A DNA stretch of 64,000 nt. Source: Chlorops oryzae. Its lineage: Eukaryota; Arthropoda; Insecta; Diptera; Chloropidae. The translations under genes were made by a program, and so were the position numbers. The stretch is from NCBI GenBank assembly GCA_020466095.1, contig CM035807.1, positions 62,621,158 through 62,685,157 of the forward strand, read 5' to 3'. Below are positions 43,005-53,439 of the stretch, one piece after another (position 1 is the first letter of the stretch; each line of letters opens with the position of its first letter). Below the pieces are notes generated by a model that was given only the letters and a program-made list of their open reading frames with translations, ran no database searches and had not been told where the DNA came from.

Positions 43005-44021
43005 TTTCGGGCAGAGCAGCTAGCTGCTGCAGCAGCTGCAGAGACCGAGTGTCTCTTTCTATCGTTCCTAGAAGTTGGACGACAACAAATAATATACGAA
43101 TGTCCGTATGTATGTTCACTATACTTATCTTTACTTTGTGTTTCAAACACACAATTTACTGGTGGAGCGGCTCAAAAACACTGCAGTCCTTCTTGGAGAA
43201 TGCTTTTGAGCTTTGCTCCAATTAATGCTGGTTGCTCAATATCGTTCAGTTTGTTCAAAAACCTCGTTAGTAAATTTTTCAGGATTTTGAGATTTTTGGG
43301 TTAACTTGTAGTTAATCCTTCATCGGATGACATTCAAATTGTGGTCATTTTGTTTGCATCATATTGCAAAAAACTGCGTGTTAAAACCTCTTATCTCCTT
43401 TCACACATTTAAGTTTATTCAAAAACCTCGTAAGTACACATTATTTAAAACACATTGAAAAACCATACATAAAAGTGTAACATTCCTTTTAAACTGCATA
43501 TCGCTAAAAGCATGAAAACATTGCATTCCAATTTCTTGTTGTAACTTATACTTTTTTCAAACTAATTTTTTGGTCATATAAACGCAACAACAATTGCGAT
43601 AACTTTTCAAATACCTACGCTCTTAAAGCAATTTTGCTGTAAGTGTAATACATACAGAAGCAAAATGCTGAGTTCAAAATTTATAACGGATCTATAAAGA
43701 ACGCAGATCCGCCTCTTCTGAGGCTTTTGAGACAAGCGCTACAAGGCCCCAGGTATAAGGGGCCACTGATGCCTTAAGCGTATCTACCAAGTCCTTCGTG
43801 TCAATATTATTTTTTTTTTTCATTGAAGTTGATTTAAGGAGTACTTTTACAATTAAAGTGAAATTTTCTATATTTTATGTAAATAAAATATTACTATATA
43901 TCTTCGGTATTTAATTGTTAAAGCGGCCCTGCCCATAATTTCTTTTTGTTTGCTTTAACCGCGTTTAAACTTTAAAGCAAAATTAAGTACCGAGAAATGA
44001 AAAAACAGTTTTTTATGCATA

Positions 44022-44320
44022 CAGTGAACTCTCGAAAACTCGAACTAAATAAAACCAGCACTGTTCGAGCTAACGTTCGAACGCAATATATTTTGAACTT
44101 ATTTATGCGTTTTATTACCTTAAATTCAGAGTTTCGTCGCATTTTACTAGAAAATTTTAATGTACTTAAACTGTTTAACTTCTCAAGATTCCTACAGTCC
44201 ATTTCCAAATTAAAATTTAAAAAAAAACGAAGTTTTTTCAAACTATTTTAATTTTGGTGAAAAACAAAATGTTTCCGAGTGTTCGAGTTTGTGGGTGTTC
44301 AAGTTTTCGAGAGTTCACTG
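44022..44320. mobile_element. 299-bp pogo-like MITE nested in the TIR element
   Basis: CAGTGAACTCTCGAAAACT at 44022 and its inverse at 44320, flanked by TA (44020-44021, 44321-44322). The ends (CAGTGAACTCTCG) resemble pogo/Tigger-type TIRs. Interior is A/T-rich and non-coding; overlapping ORFs on both strands are chance. Confidence 0.85.
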
Positions 44321-44586
44321 TAGTTGGTATTTGTAACTATAGCTTATTCACTATAACTTTTAAGCTGTTAGCTGTTAGGTAAATTTTGGTTGATCATTTT
44401 AAAGAGAGTGATCTAATTAGAAGCATCACAAAAATCTGCTGTTGTAGAGAATAGTTGAAGGTAAGAAATAAGCAACCCTATTTAAGTTAGATGTAAATAA
44501 TATCATCACTAAACTTTTCTAGAAAGCTCCATAAAGAAATGGAATCGAAAGATATCATTTAAGATGGAAACACAGGTCTTCTCACT

Positions 44587-46531
44587 GTGAGATCGTGCAG
44601 TATTACTTCAAGTTGTAAATCCACTGGATATGTATTAAATAAAAAGACTGGAATTTTTGAGATGATTGAAGAAGATGCAGAAGATGCAGAAGATGCAATG
44701 GATTCAGAAATTGAGGAAAACGGAAGCCATAATACTTCTCTTTCACAATCATACGTTTTCGACAAATCTGCCTTTAGTGGCGTTTCTCGAAAGATTTTAG
44801 ATGAGAGTTCTGGTATAATAGTAAGTAGAAACAAAAGAAAAGGGCTATGTGTTCCTAAGGAATGGGAAAGAAAGAAATGTAATTCTCTTAGGGAAGGGGG
44901 CGAATGCTACGTTAGTCAAAAAAGGGTCAAATGCGTTAAAGTTGGAATGCATGAGAGAGAAAAAAGGCAGATTAAAGCCACTTGCTCATCCGCTAAATGC
45001 AGAAAGAGCAAAACACTAATGTGCAATCAAATATCCCAAGCACAACGAATAGAAATTTTTGGCTCCTTTTGGAAAATCTCAACTTGGGAACAGCGTAAGA
45101 TTTTCGTTGGAAGCCTTATAAAAAAGGAACCCGTAGCAAGGCGCAAGGGCTATATTAGGCCACGTAAATTTTCTTGCAAGTATTTCCTTAAAATTAATAA
45201 CGAACTGCTATTAGTTTGTAAAAAAATGTTTTTATCAACTCTAAGCTTAGGCGAATGGACAGTTTTGAATTGGATAAAAGGTTTAAACAACTACGGACTT
45301 CCGAAAAAAGAGCAATCCAAATGCTTAAAAGATGACTCAGTGAAACGAAAAAATGTCAATGACTTCCTTGGAATGATTCCAAAAATAGAATTGGATTATT
45401 GTTGAAAAAACTCCGATAGGATATATTTGGACTTATCATACACTTCCATAAAAGAAGTATTTAAGTTATACGAAAAGTTTATAGAGGAAAATGGAGCTAG
45501 TAGTGAGAAGGCATCTTACCAAACGTTTTTAAAAGTTGTAAAGTCCTTGAATATTGGCATTTTTCGGCCAAAGAAAGATCAATGTGATGTTTGCTTTAGC
45601 TACAAAAATAATAACGTCAATAATGAAATATATTTGCGACATATTGAAGATCGGGAAAAGGCTAGGGAAGAAAAATATAATGACAAAAAAAGAGCTAAAA
45701 GAAATGAAATAAATGCTTACACATTAGCTGTCCAAGCAGTTTAGTTACTGCCTCAAATTGCTGCAGGAGCACTTTATTTTAAGCAAAAATTGGCGGCGCA
45801 CCAATTCACCATTTTCAATTTAAAAAATTTGGAGACCTACTGCTACGTTTGGCATGAAAGTGAAGGAGGTATGGACTCTAATGTTTTTGCTTCTTGCATT
45901 TTTGATTTTCTAACAAACCGTGTAAATTTGTCCTTACCAACTATTTTATTTAGTGATGGTTGCGGTGCACAGAAAAGAAACACGAATTTTGCCAAATGTG
46001 TTGCAAGCAATCGCTATTAGGTTCAAAATAGATATTTTTCAAAAATATCTGACAGTTGGGCAGACTCAAATGGAGTGTTATTCAGTTCACGCTACAATAG
46101 AGCGGAAGAAACAACTTCAAGAGTTATACGTACCTATGGACTTTGTTCGCATAATTCAGGGGGCAAGAACGCGACCCGAGCCTTACAGAGTGAAATATAT
46201 TGACCACATGTTTTTTAAAAACTTTTCAACAATAAATTTTTATAAGTCCATTAGGCCAGGTGTAAAGGCAGGAGATCCTCACGTAACTGACATCAAGTGT
46301 TTGAGGTATAATTCATTTGGTATGTTTTATAAATTAGACTATGCGTCTGCATGGATTTTATCTCCTCAGAGAAAGCTTAATATTTCTTTTGATTTCAAAG
46401 ATCTGAAAAATATGTATAAAGCTCCAATTGGAATAAAACAAAAGAAATTTGACGACCTTCAAAGTTTGAAAAAGATCATGCCTAAAGACTATTGGCATTT
46501 CTATGAAAATTTACCAATTGCAAATGCATAA
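44587..46531 (+). pseudogene. Transposase of the ATAT-flanked element, broken
   Basis: One frame through TGA (45403-45405) and TAG (45742-45744), then a +1 shift within 45953-46018. Parts: acidic start (EEDAEDAEDAMDSEIEE), zinc-like cluster TCSSAKCRKSKTLMC, EIFGSFWKISTWEQRKIFV, PKKDQCDVCFSYKNNN, AAHQFTIFNL, CYVWHESEGG, TILFSDGCGAQKRNTNF (candidate catalytic Asp), and TVGQTQMECYSVHATIERK. Related insect proteins, as I recall them, have Asp-x-Gln where this copy reads AVQAV and Asp where it reads ECYSVH, so catalytic residues may be lost too. Superfamily uncertain. Confidence 0.75.
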
Positions 46532-46961
46532 CCAAACTCCCTTTTAAGGTATCTTATAACTGCAGCTTTTGAAGCAGTAGATTAAGTTTGAGTTAAATTT
46601 AATATTTTGGAAGAGATTGTGTTCTTTTGTAAGTAAAAGCTTAGAAAAAATCTATTCTTTGTATCCCTTTTTTGAATACATACTTGAAAATTGAACAATT
46701 CAGCAAAACCTCGTAACTACAAAATGAGTAGACGAATTTGTGAAGCAAAAACCTCATAAGTACTTTGTAGGCTTATATTATCTAGTTTAATCTCAATATA
46801 CGCAAAAACTATAACTTATTATTCGTGTTGAATGATTATCTATTGATTCGTAAAAAAATTGCACCGAAATACCATTATGTAGAAGGGATATTTTGTTTTT
46901 TTCATTTTCTGAAAAACTATTAGTTTGCACTTACGAGCTTTTTGAATAAACCGGACGATAT

Positions 46962-47361
46962 ATACATTTTGCTATTAAATATTATTGCTTACGGAGCGCG
47001 AAACTATGTACTTAAGTCTTCGACAAGGGTTGCCAGATGACGATGAGAGTTTTATTTGAATTTTATTTTTTCTGTTACAAAATATGTTTTTAGCTTTGAT
47101 TTAAGGACTTTTATTCAGGATCATTCTGGATTTTGTATCCTTGTCTTCTCCTTATCATTTTAATATATAACAACTTTTCTCTGCGATGATTTCAACATAA
47201 TAAATTTTTTAGTTAAATTATTTTTCATAACAGTCATTTACGGTGCCTGATTTAGAATCATTACTCAGTTTAGTAGTACTTATTGTAATATTAGTATTAT
47301 TTAGTTATATTTAAGTTATTCCGGCCCTAAATCTGAGGCGAACGCAGAGAATGAAGAATGT
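46962..47361. other. No recognisable gene
   Basis: AT-rich DNA between the TIR element and the MULE/NOF-like C-terminal half. Nothing supported. Confidence 0.4.
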
Positions 47362-48720
47362 ATGAAAAATATGTTACAGGTTGTCGATTCATCAAAAGTG
47401 TTATTAAACGCATGCTGTTGGTCATTCACTGGGCACGATACGAAAGAAATGTATGCAGAAGCGTGTATTGCGGCTGATTTACCTCGAACCTATGTTAGAA
47501 TCGATGTAGCACAGTATTTGAAAAACTGGTCAAATTACCTTAGTAACGAAAAAAAAGCTGTGAAACGATTCTACATGTTTTCAGTTGGATTGCTTATACT
47601 TTGCAGAAGCCAAACCGAAGCTAGTGAAATCGTAAAAGCACTCTTAATCATTTCATCAAGCAATACTGCAGGAGACGGGGCGACATCTTTGAAAAAATCG
47701 CTGGAATTCATCAAAAATTCCGTTTTACAGAAAGCCCCTGACGGTTCAGATATCCAAGAAATCATAAATTCGAATCTGGAAGATGAAAGGGATGACGAAA
47801 TTAAAGACAAAGATGATGATGAAGAAATATTTGAGGATAACCAAACTTCATTACAGTGCTGGATACGAGACTTAAAAGAAGAAGTTGGTGCAATACTCGA
47901 AAAAGAAGAAGGTGATGATTTAAATTTACGCTTGTGTCCCCAATTTGTGCTCGTCTTCTTTATCAATTAAAAACAATTCCCCTTTGGTCATGCATTTGTC
48001 GAGACAAATTTGGCTTCGGAAGGGTTCCAGCCAGCAGCGCTCCGGTAGAAAGCGAATTCAAAATTATCAAAAACCAGGTCTTACGAAGTGAATCAAGAAT
48101 TGATTTGACAGTAGAAACTTTGGTGAAACACTACAACGGAAAATTAAAGTTGATCGATTGTTCATCCAAAAAAAATGTCAAGAAAAAGCAAGAAAAAATA
48201 TCGAAACCTACGTTACAATTTTCTGTTATAAATAATGCACTTAGCCAGAAAAAAATTGAACGAAAGAGGAATTCTTCGGAAATGAACGGTGATGATGCAC
48301 TTCTTAAAGAATATTTTTCGGAAGTTTCAAATCTAGAGAGAAATACTTTTAATGACCACTCGTCTGGAGATGATTGTCAAATTTCGTCGACTTGCATAGC
48401 TTGTGTAAATGGAGACTATCCTTCAGGGATACATTCATGCATCTTGTGCATTTCAAGGGTACATGTGCTCCCAGGTTGCTCTGTAGGAGTTGAAGAAGAT
48501 GAAGAAGGTTATGGGGAAAATAGAATTTGCACACAATAATTCGAAAGCTCTTCAAAGGAAGCAAGGATCGCGTTCAGTGACGTCGAAAATTGGCGAGGCT
48601 TAGCTCACGTACAGACGAAATGTCGACGTGGTTTATATTTGAATGGTCTTGATCCAGAGGATATTCAGTCGATCGACAACAACACATCGAAAACTTGTAA
48701 GTTGTGAATTCTGAAAAATG
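47362..48720 (+). pseudogene. MULE/NOF-like transposase, C-terminal half with zinc motifs
   Basis: First part 47362-47968: VVDSSKVLLNACCWSFTGHD, AADLPRTYVRIDVAQYLKN (candidate second catalytic Asp), KRFYMFSVGLLILCRSQTEA, and a Glu/Asp-rich linker. A frame change at about 47934 leads to LLYQLKTIPLWSCICRDKFG and VPASSAPVESEFKIIKNQVL (candidate catalytic Glu), then CIACVNGDYPSGIHSCILC and HVLPGCSV...EEGYGENRIC, a Cys-rich zinc-binding module. TAA at 48537 interrupts; similar sequence (WRGLAHVQTKCRRGLYL) follows to about 48700. This continues where the protein at 28.87-30.29 kb stops. Confidence 0.65.
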
Positions 48721-49824
48721 GAAGCGATCCGAATCTGGGCTTGGTCACTGTAGAAACAACGAAATTTTCATTGAAAAATACATGTGCTTTTGACAGTATA
48801 TTTTAAATTCTGCTGGCAGGAGTTGTTGATCACGATGAAGTAACAAATTTTATACGAAATAACGCACATTTCAACCTATTATTCGAAATGATCATAGAAG
48901 TAGGAAAGTCCAAAATCAAAGTCAAAGCAAAACATATCGAAGCAGAGCTAAAATTCTCTTAAAATTTTTCAAAAAAACACCGAAGCAAAAATGTATAGAA
49001 GAAATCTTTTGCCAATGCAACGTAGTTTCCTTAGCAAACTTTTTATTTCTATCAACGCCAAGCTACCAAGAAATTTCCATTTGCCCAGGTGGATGCCCGC
49101 CAAGAATAACATCACTTCCTTCAATAACAATAACAGGAGAAGAAATTAACTTGCCTCTAGGAAGGGTTATCGAAGACCATATAGTGATTCAAAGCACCGC
49201 ATGTGTGCAAACTGGATGTAGAGCGGAAGAAAACAACCAAATTCACGAAGTAGGTAAAAATTTACGAAAATTATAGTAATGTCACATCATCATAGAATTA
49301 TTCAATGACTTCTATTAATGCAAATTCAACCAAAGTGCTTAATTCGCAACATTTAAAAAACTCATTCTTGCAACTTGTGAATTGCTTTCTGCCTAGCTTT
49401 GCTTAGCTCCCCAAATTTTCATATCTTTGACAAAGTTCCTCTGAAAATCCAAACGAGAGTCACTCATACATACTATGTGTAAACATACTGTAAATACCAG
49501 AAAATTATTTTTTTAACAATTTTTCATTCAAGCCAATTCCTAAAATTTTTCACCCATTGTTTAAAATTCAAAAATTCAAATTTTTTTTGTGAAATATTTA
49601 GTGAAATAACTCAAATTTCGATAAACCACTTCGTCGTTCGTAAGGTATTGTGTTCTATACCGCAAAATGGAAAAAAAATGAGATAGGACTGGATTTTAGG
49701 TAAACATTTCGAGATCTATCAATCCGTGTAATCATTTTTTTTAATATCTCTTATAGTTTTTGAGATATGAGACATCGACTTTGTGCTAAACAATACTCTA
49801 GTGACAAACTTCGTAACCTATTGT

Positions 49825-49856
49825 GTTCTATATGCAAGAAACCGTGCATATAGAAC
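49825..49856. repeat. Perfect 12-bp stem hairpin
   Basis: GTTCTATATGCA, 8-base loop AGAAACCG, TGCATATAGAAC. Several incomplete copies of gttctatatgc / gcatatagaac occur between 49.64 and 50.66 kb. Confidence 0.85.
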
Positions 49857-49956
49857 AAAAAACGAATCGAAAACACCGAATAAAAAATATTTTTTTATTT
49901 TGTTCCATATGCAAGACTAAATAATGTTCGTAGGAATTTGGAAGTCTTTGCATTTT

Positions 49957-50345
49957 ATTTTTATACCCGAAACACTCTGTGTCGAGGGTATATTGCTCCC
50001 GGGAGAGAAAATATGTAGATAAATAATGAGCGTCTCAAGGAGATTAACCCATGTCCGTTTGTCCGTCCGTGTGTATGTCTGTCTCACTGTCTGTATACAG
50101 TTTTTGTATTGAAGGAGTTGAGCTATCTTGACGAAATTTGGTATGGGGATGCAAGGCGACATAAGTAATATTAAGTTCGAGAATGGGCTTGATCGCATTT
50201 GCTAAAAATAATAAAAATCGCTCTGAAATTTGCATTTTTTGAAATATTTTGATGAAACTTGAAATTTTATATTATTTTAAGGTCACTAATATTATTTCCA
50301 AAAAATTGGAAAGTGGGCGTGGCAAAAGGGAGATTTTGGAAAAAT
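49957..50345 (+). mobile_element. mini-me-type element
   Basis: TTTTTATACCCGAAACACTC, then GTGTCGAGGGTATATTG, AACCCATGTCCG, an imperfect GTCY run (tgtccgtccgtgtgtatgtctgtctcactgtctg, about 50052-50095), then TTGACGAAATTTGGTATG. Order and motifs match the minus-strand mini-me at 15.9-17.7 kb, but the microsatellite is short. The right end is not defined; it may stop near gtgggcgtggcaaaa (50310). Confidence 0.6.
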
Positions 50346-51254
50346 GTTTCCTGAAAACATATCGTTTTTCATTTCTCACAATACTTTCTTAAATTTTGTT
50401 CTATATGATATAAAACAAGGAGAGCTTCGTAAATAGGTGCATATAGAACAAAGCATTGTTTTAATAAACGATTCATGCTGGTAGAAGCGTTTCCAAAATC
50501 CGAAAATTTTTTTTACAGAAAAAACCACACACCCTTCAACTTTCTTTGGTAAAAAGGTCGTGAGAATCTTTCAGTTCAGTTTTTTTGTAGTTATCAACTA
50601 AATTTTAAAAGCGATTTCCCAAAAAAAGATTTTTGGCATATAGACCACAATAGCTTAAGACCGACGACTTGTACCAAAAGTTAGATATTGTCGAATACTA
50701 TTTCATGGGACGTTGAAATGTGCATAAATATTGATTTTAAAGCAAGAATCTGTACAAAAAAAATTTGTCCCAGAATTACCCACAATCCCCTAGAAGTTTT
50801 TTCAACTAGTTACATTATAACTGGAGCTTGATTTGCCAAATTTTGAGTTTATAGCTTTCAGAAGCTCGTGCAAGATTTTATGAAATACATGAAAGCACTC
50901 ATAAAGCTAATTAATTTTGCCGTACGTATTCCAAAGTCGTTCGAGTGCCCTAAAACTGGACAACAATACGGTTTTCTTGGCGCGTTTCTTTATCAAGGGC
51001 CACCTGTAATGACTAGAAGAATATCGACAATCGGACACTACGTGGCGCTGATAAAAAGAGGACAGAAGTGGATCCTTTACGACGATCTTCAACAAAAATC
51101 CACTTCTGTAATGAATAATATCTACGTGAAGCCAGAATTACTTTTTTATTTTAAAAAATAACATTACGGATAAATCCAATTTTTATAAGAAAAAAAAGAA
51201 GGTATACTTTAAAGCGCTTTTTGTCGAAATGACATTTTTCGACCTAATCTACAT

Positions 51255-51297
51255 TTATATATATATATATATAATATATATATATATGTATATATAA
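51255..51297. repeat. (TA)n microsatellite
   Basis: About 40 bp of nearly pure TA. Confidence 0.95.
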
Positions 51298-51469
51298 ACG
51301 ATTTTTTCTTCGTCGTGCCCTCCCCTACCATCCCTGTCAAAAAAAGCACTCAATTACGTGACACCCTGTATATATTTATATTCTGTATGTTGTTTTGTAT
51401 ATTGTTCTGATATACCTATGTACATATAATAAAACAAATGAATCTTTCATTCACATTTTATTGAGCTAC
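51298..51469. other. Short unique stretch
   Basis: Contains gtgacaccctgtatatat (51350-51367), the inverse of the TACAGGGTGT sequence at 27072; otherwise nothing supported. Confidence 0.35.
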
Positions 51470-51862
51470 TCACGATTATTTCACGGTTAATTCACAGCAT
51501 CGATTAAGCTATAAGTGGAAACAAAAAACTTATTTTTGAAATTTTTGTTCCGCTAAGTTCATACGAACTTAGCGAAACATCGCATTAAAAAAAAACTAGA
51601 TGAGCGGTAAATTTTTTTCTTTCACGATTAATTAACGGTTAATTCACAGCATCGATTAAGCTATAAGTGGAAACAAAAAACATATTTTTAAAATTTTTGT
51701 TCCGCTAAGTTCATATGAACTTAGCGAAACATCGCATAAAAAAAAACTTAAAGAGCGGTAAATTTTTTTCTTTCACGATTAATTAACGGTTAATGAACGG
51801 CTAATTATAGGATAGTTTAGAATTTCAAACTGAAAAAGTGTTTCGCTAAGTTCATATACATA
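51470..51862. repeat. 152-bp tandem repeat of the GAACTTAGCGAAA family, ~2.5 copies
   Basis: ggttaattcacagcatcgat at 51485 and 51637, and ggttaatgaacggc at 51788, give a period of 151-152 bp. Each junction contains the palindrome GCTAAGTTCATATGAACTTAGC, i.e. the fused ends of neighbouring units. The single inverted copy is at 24314-24449. Confidence 0.9.
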
Positions 51863-51949
51863 ATATTTTGCATGTATAAGCATGTCCCGTTCAGGCTGTG
51901 TTTCAATTGTATGGTCTTTCTGTATGTGTATTAAGAGGTCAATCATTTA

Positions 51950-53437
51950 CCAACAACAGAGGAAAAAATCATAACATAATGACCACCCGTTTAGATGATA
52001 TGGTTACTTTTGTAAGAAATTGCGAAAAATTCGTTAAATTTTTCGGCTCATTTGAATAGGTTTATTAGCGTTATTTTTAATTAAGTGTGAGGGGCGCTTA
52101 GCGAATTTTGTTACAAAACTTTGACATTTTATGAAAAAAACAAAAATGGGACCTGGAAAAGTCTTGACTGAAGCTGAAAAAGGCAAAATCCAAATTTATT
52201 AGGAAAGTGGTTGAATTCACGCAAATATTACCGCAAAAATTGGACCAAGCCACATTGTAGTCAGCAGGATTTTAAGGATTGAGTCTTATTATGGAAAAAA
52301 CATGAAAGGAAGAGCTCATAAAGCTACAACTGCCTCACAAAGAAGACTTAAGCTAAGGAAGGCGTCGAATTCTCATCACAGTGCTGCAAAAATTAAAGAA
52401 ATTACGGGTGTTAATGCTTGCTTAGCAGCCGTTAAACGCGTCATACAGGCTGCTTAACATTTAAAGAGGCTCTTACTTAAAAAAAAACACCACTTAACGT
52501 GGCTCGTAAGGAAGCACGGATGCATTTTGAACGACAACACATGTCTTGGGATAACCAATGGAAAAACGTTTTTTTTTTTCATGAAAAAAATTCAACCTGG
52601 AAGGAACAGATGGGTATAACTATTACTTCCATGACTTGCGTAAGGAAGAGCATTACCTGAGTCGTAGTGTAATGGTGTGGGGTGCCATTTCCTATTATGG
52701 AACTATCGAACTACATTTTCTTACTTCTAGAATGTACGGAATTATGTTAGATATAAAAATGTGATTCAGAATGCTTTTCCGGACATATCTGAAATTTTTG
52801 GACCATTGTCTTGGAGATTCCAGCACGTTAATGCACCCATTCGTACTAATAAAGTTGTCAAGGAGTGGATTAAGAGCCAAAGTGTCCAGTTAAAAAACTG
52901 GCCTCCATAGTCTCCAGACCTCAACTTCAAAGAAAAGTTGATGACTGGGGAAAGCAATATGAAACCACGGAGTTACCCAAAGAAGGTATCCAAAAAACTT
53001 GCGCAGAAATTTCGCTTAACTTTCGGCAAAAGTTATACGAATCTATTCCACAGCGAGTATTTCGCTGACGCGAACTCTGCTGCAGTCGCATTCCCCCGCT
53101 TCCGTCTTTTCTCTTCAGTTTCTGCTGACGTCTTCGTCTTTCGCAACTTTCTTTCACTTGCTTTGGGCTTGCTTTCAAGTTCTTCATTATTCTGCTGGAA
53201 TGCATTATTTGTCTTGCACTCAACTGCCCCAATTTAGACTTTTTAGGCCGTTGGTGCTTATGGTTGCTTTTCTTATTTTTACTCAGCATAGTGCGTTCAC
53301 GATATGTGTGGCACGATCACAACAAACCTATTCAAATGAGCCGAAAAATTGAATGACTTTTTTGTAATTTTTTACAAAAGTAAACATATCATCTAAACGG
53401 GTGGTCATTATATTATGATTTTTACCACAGTTGTTGG
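51950..53437 (+). mobile_element. Tc1-like transposon, 1488 bp, long TIRs
   Basis: CCAACAAC at 51950 and GTTGTTGG to 53437, flanked by TA (51948-51949, 53438-53439). TIR similarity extends about 110 bp inward, through ATGACCACCCGTTTAGATGAT and CGGCTCATTTGAATAGGTTT. Contains a decayed transposase on +. Its right half is duplicated at 56873-57601. Confidence 0.9.
52146..52925 (+). pseudogene. Tc1-like transposase, decayed
   Basis: Start MGPGKVLTEAEKGKIQIY, then stops and shifts. Recognisable parts: ASQRRLKLRKASNSHHSAAK (HTH region), SVMVWGAISYYGTIELHF, WRFQHVNAPIRTNKVVKEW (catalytic Asp of the QHDNAP box reads Val) and NWPP*SPDLN. Loss of the second catalytic Asp and several stops make it inactive. 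Confidence 0.85.
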
Positions 53438-53439
53438 TA

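Larger units (their letters stand above)
38817..43238 (-). mobile_element. Jockey-type LINE, main body
   Basis: Minus-strand element: 5' region (about 43.0-43.2 kb), ORF1 (43004-41576), ORF2 (41519-38856), then 3' UTR repeats that continue at 31713-31372 past the LTR element. The 5' end is near the left TIR of the Sola-like element at 43243; the exact boundary is unclear. Coding parts carry stops and frameshifts, so the copy is dead. Confidence 0.88.
43243..46957 (+). mobile_element. 3.7-kb TIR transposon with ATAT duplication (Sola-like?)
   Basis: Left CGTTCAGTTTGTTCAAAAAC and right (inverted) CGTCCGGTTTATTCAAAAAG are TIRs; ATAT flanks both (43239-43242, 46958-46961). The word aaaacctcgtaagtac recurs subterminally (43262, 43425, 46706, 46745 and inverted at 46930). 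A broken transposase gene lies on +. A 4-bp AT-rich TSD fits the Sola superfamily as I remember it; the protein was not checked against Sola. Confidence 0.8.
48966..51161 (+). pseudogene. Ubiquitin-specific-protease-like domain attached to the transposase, split
   Basis: An open stretch at 48966-49255 encodes CQC, CPGGC and C-x4-C pairs with ITSLPSITITGEEINL, like the zinc ribbon inserted in USP domains, and ends near GAAGTAG|GT. After 1.6 kb holding a mini-me-type element, 50868-51161 encodes YGFLGAFLYQGPPVM...STIGHYVALIKRGQKWILYDDL...PELLFYFKK. GHYVA (His box), W.LYDD and LLFYFK match the C-terminal part of the USP/UCH fold. The Cys box is not seen. Probably the C-terminus of the transposon protein; decayed or spliced. 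Confidence 0.6.
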
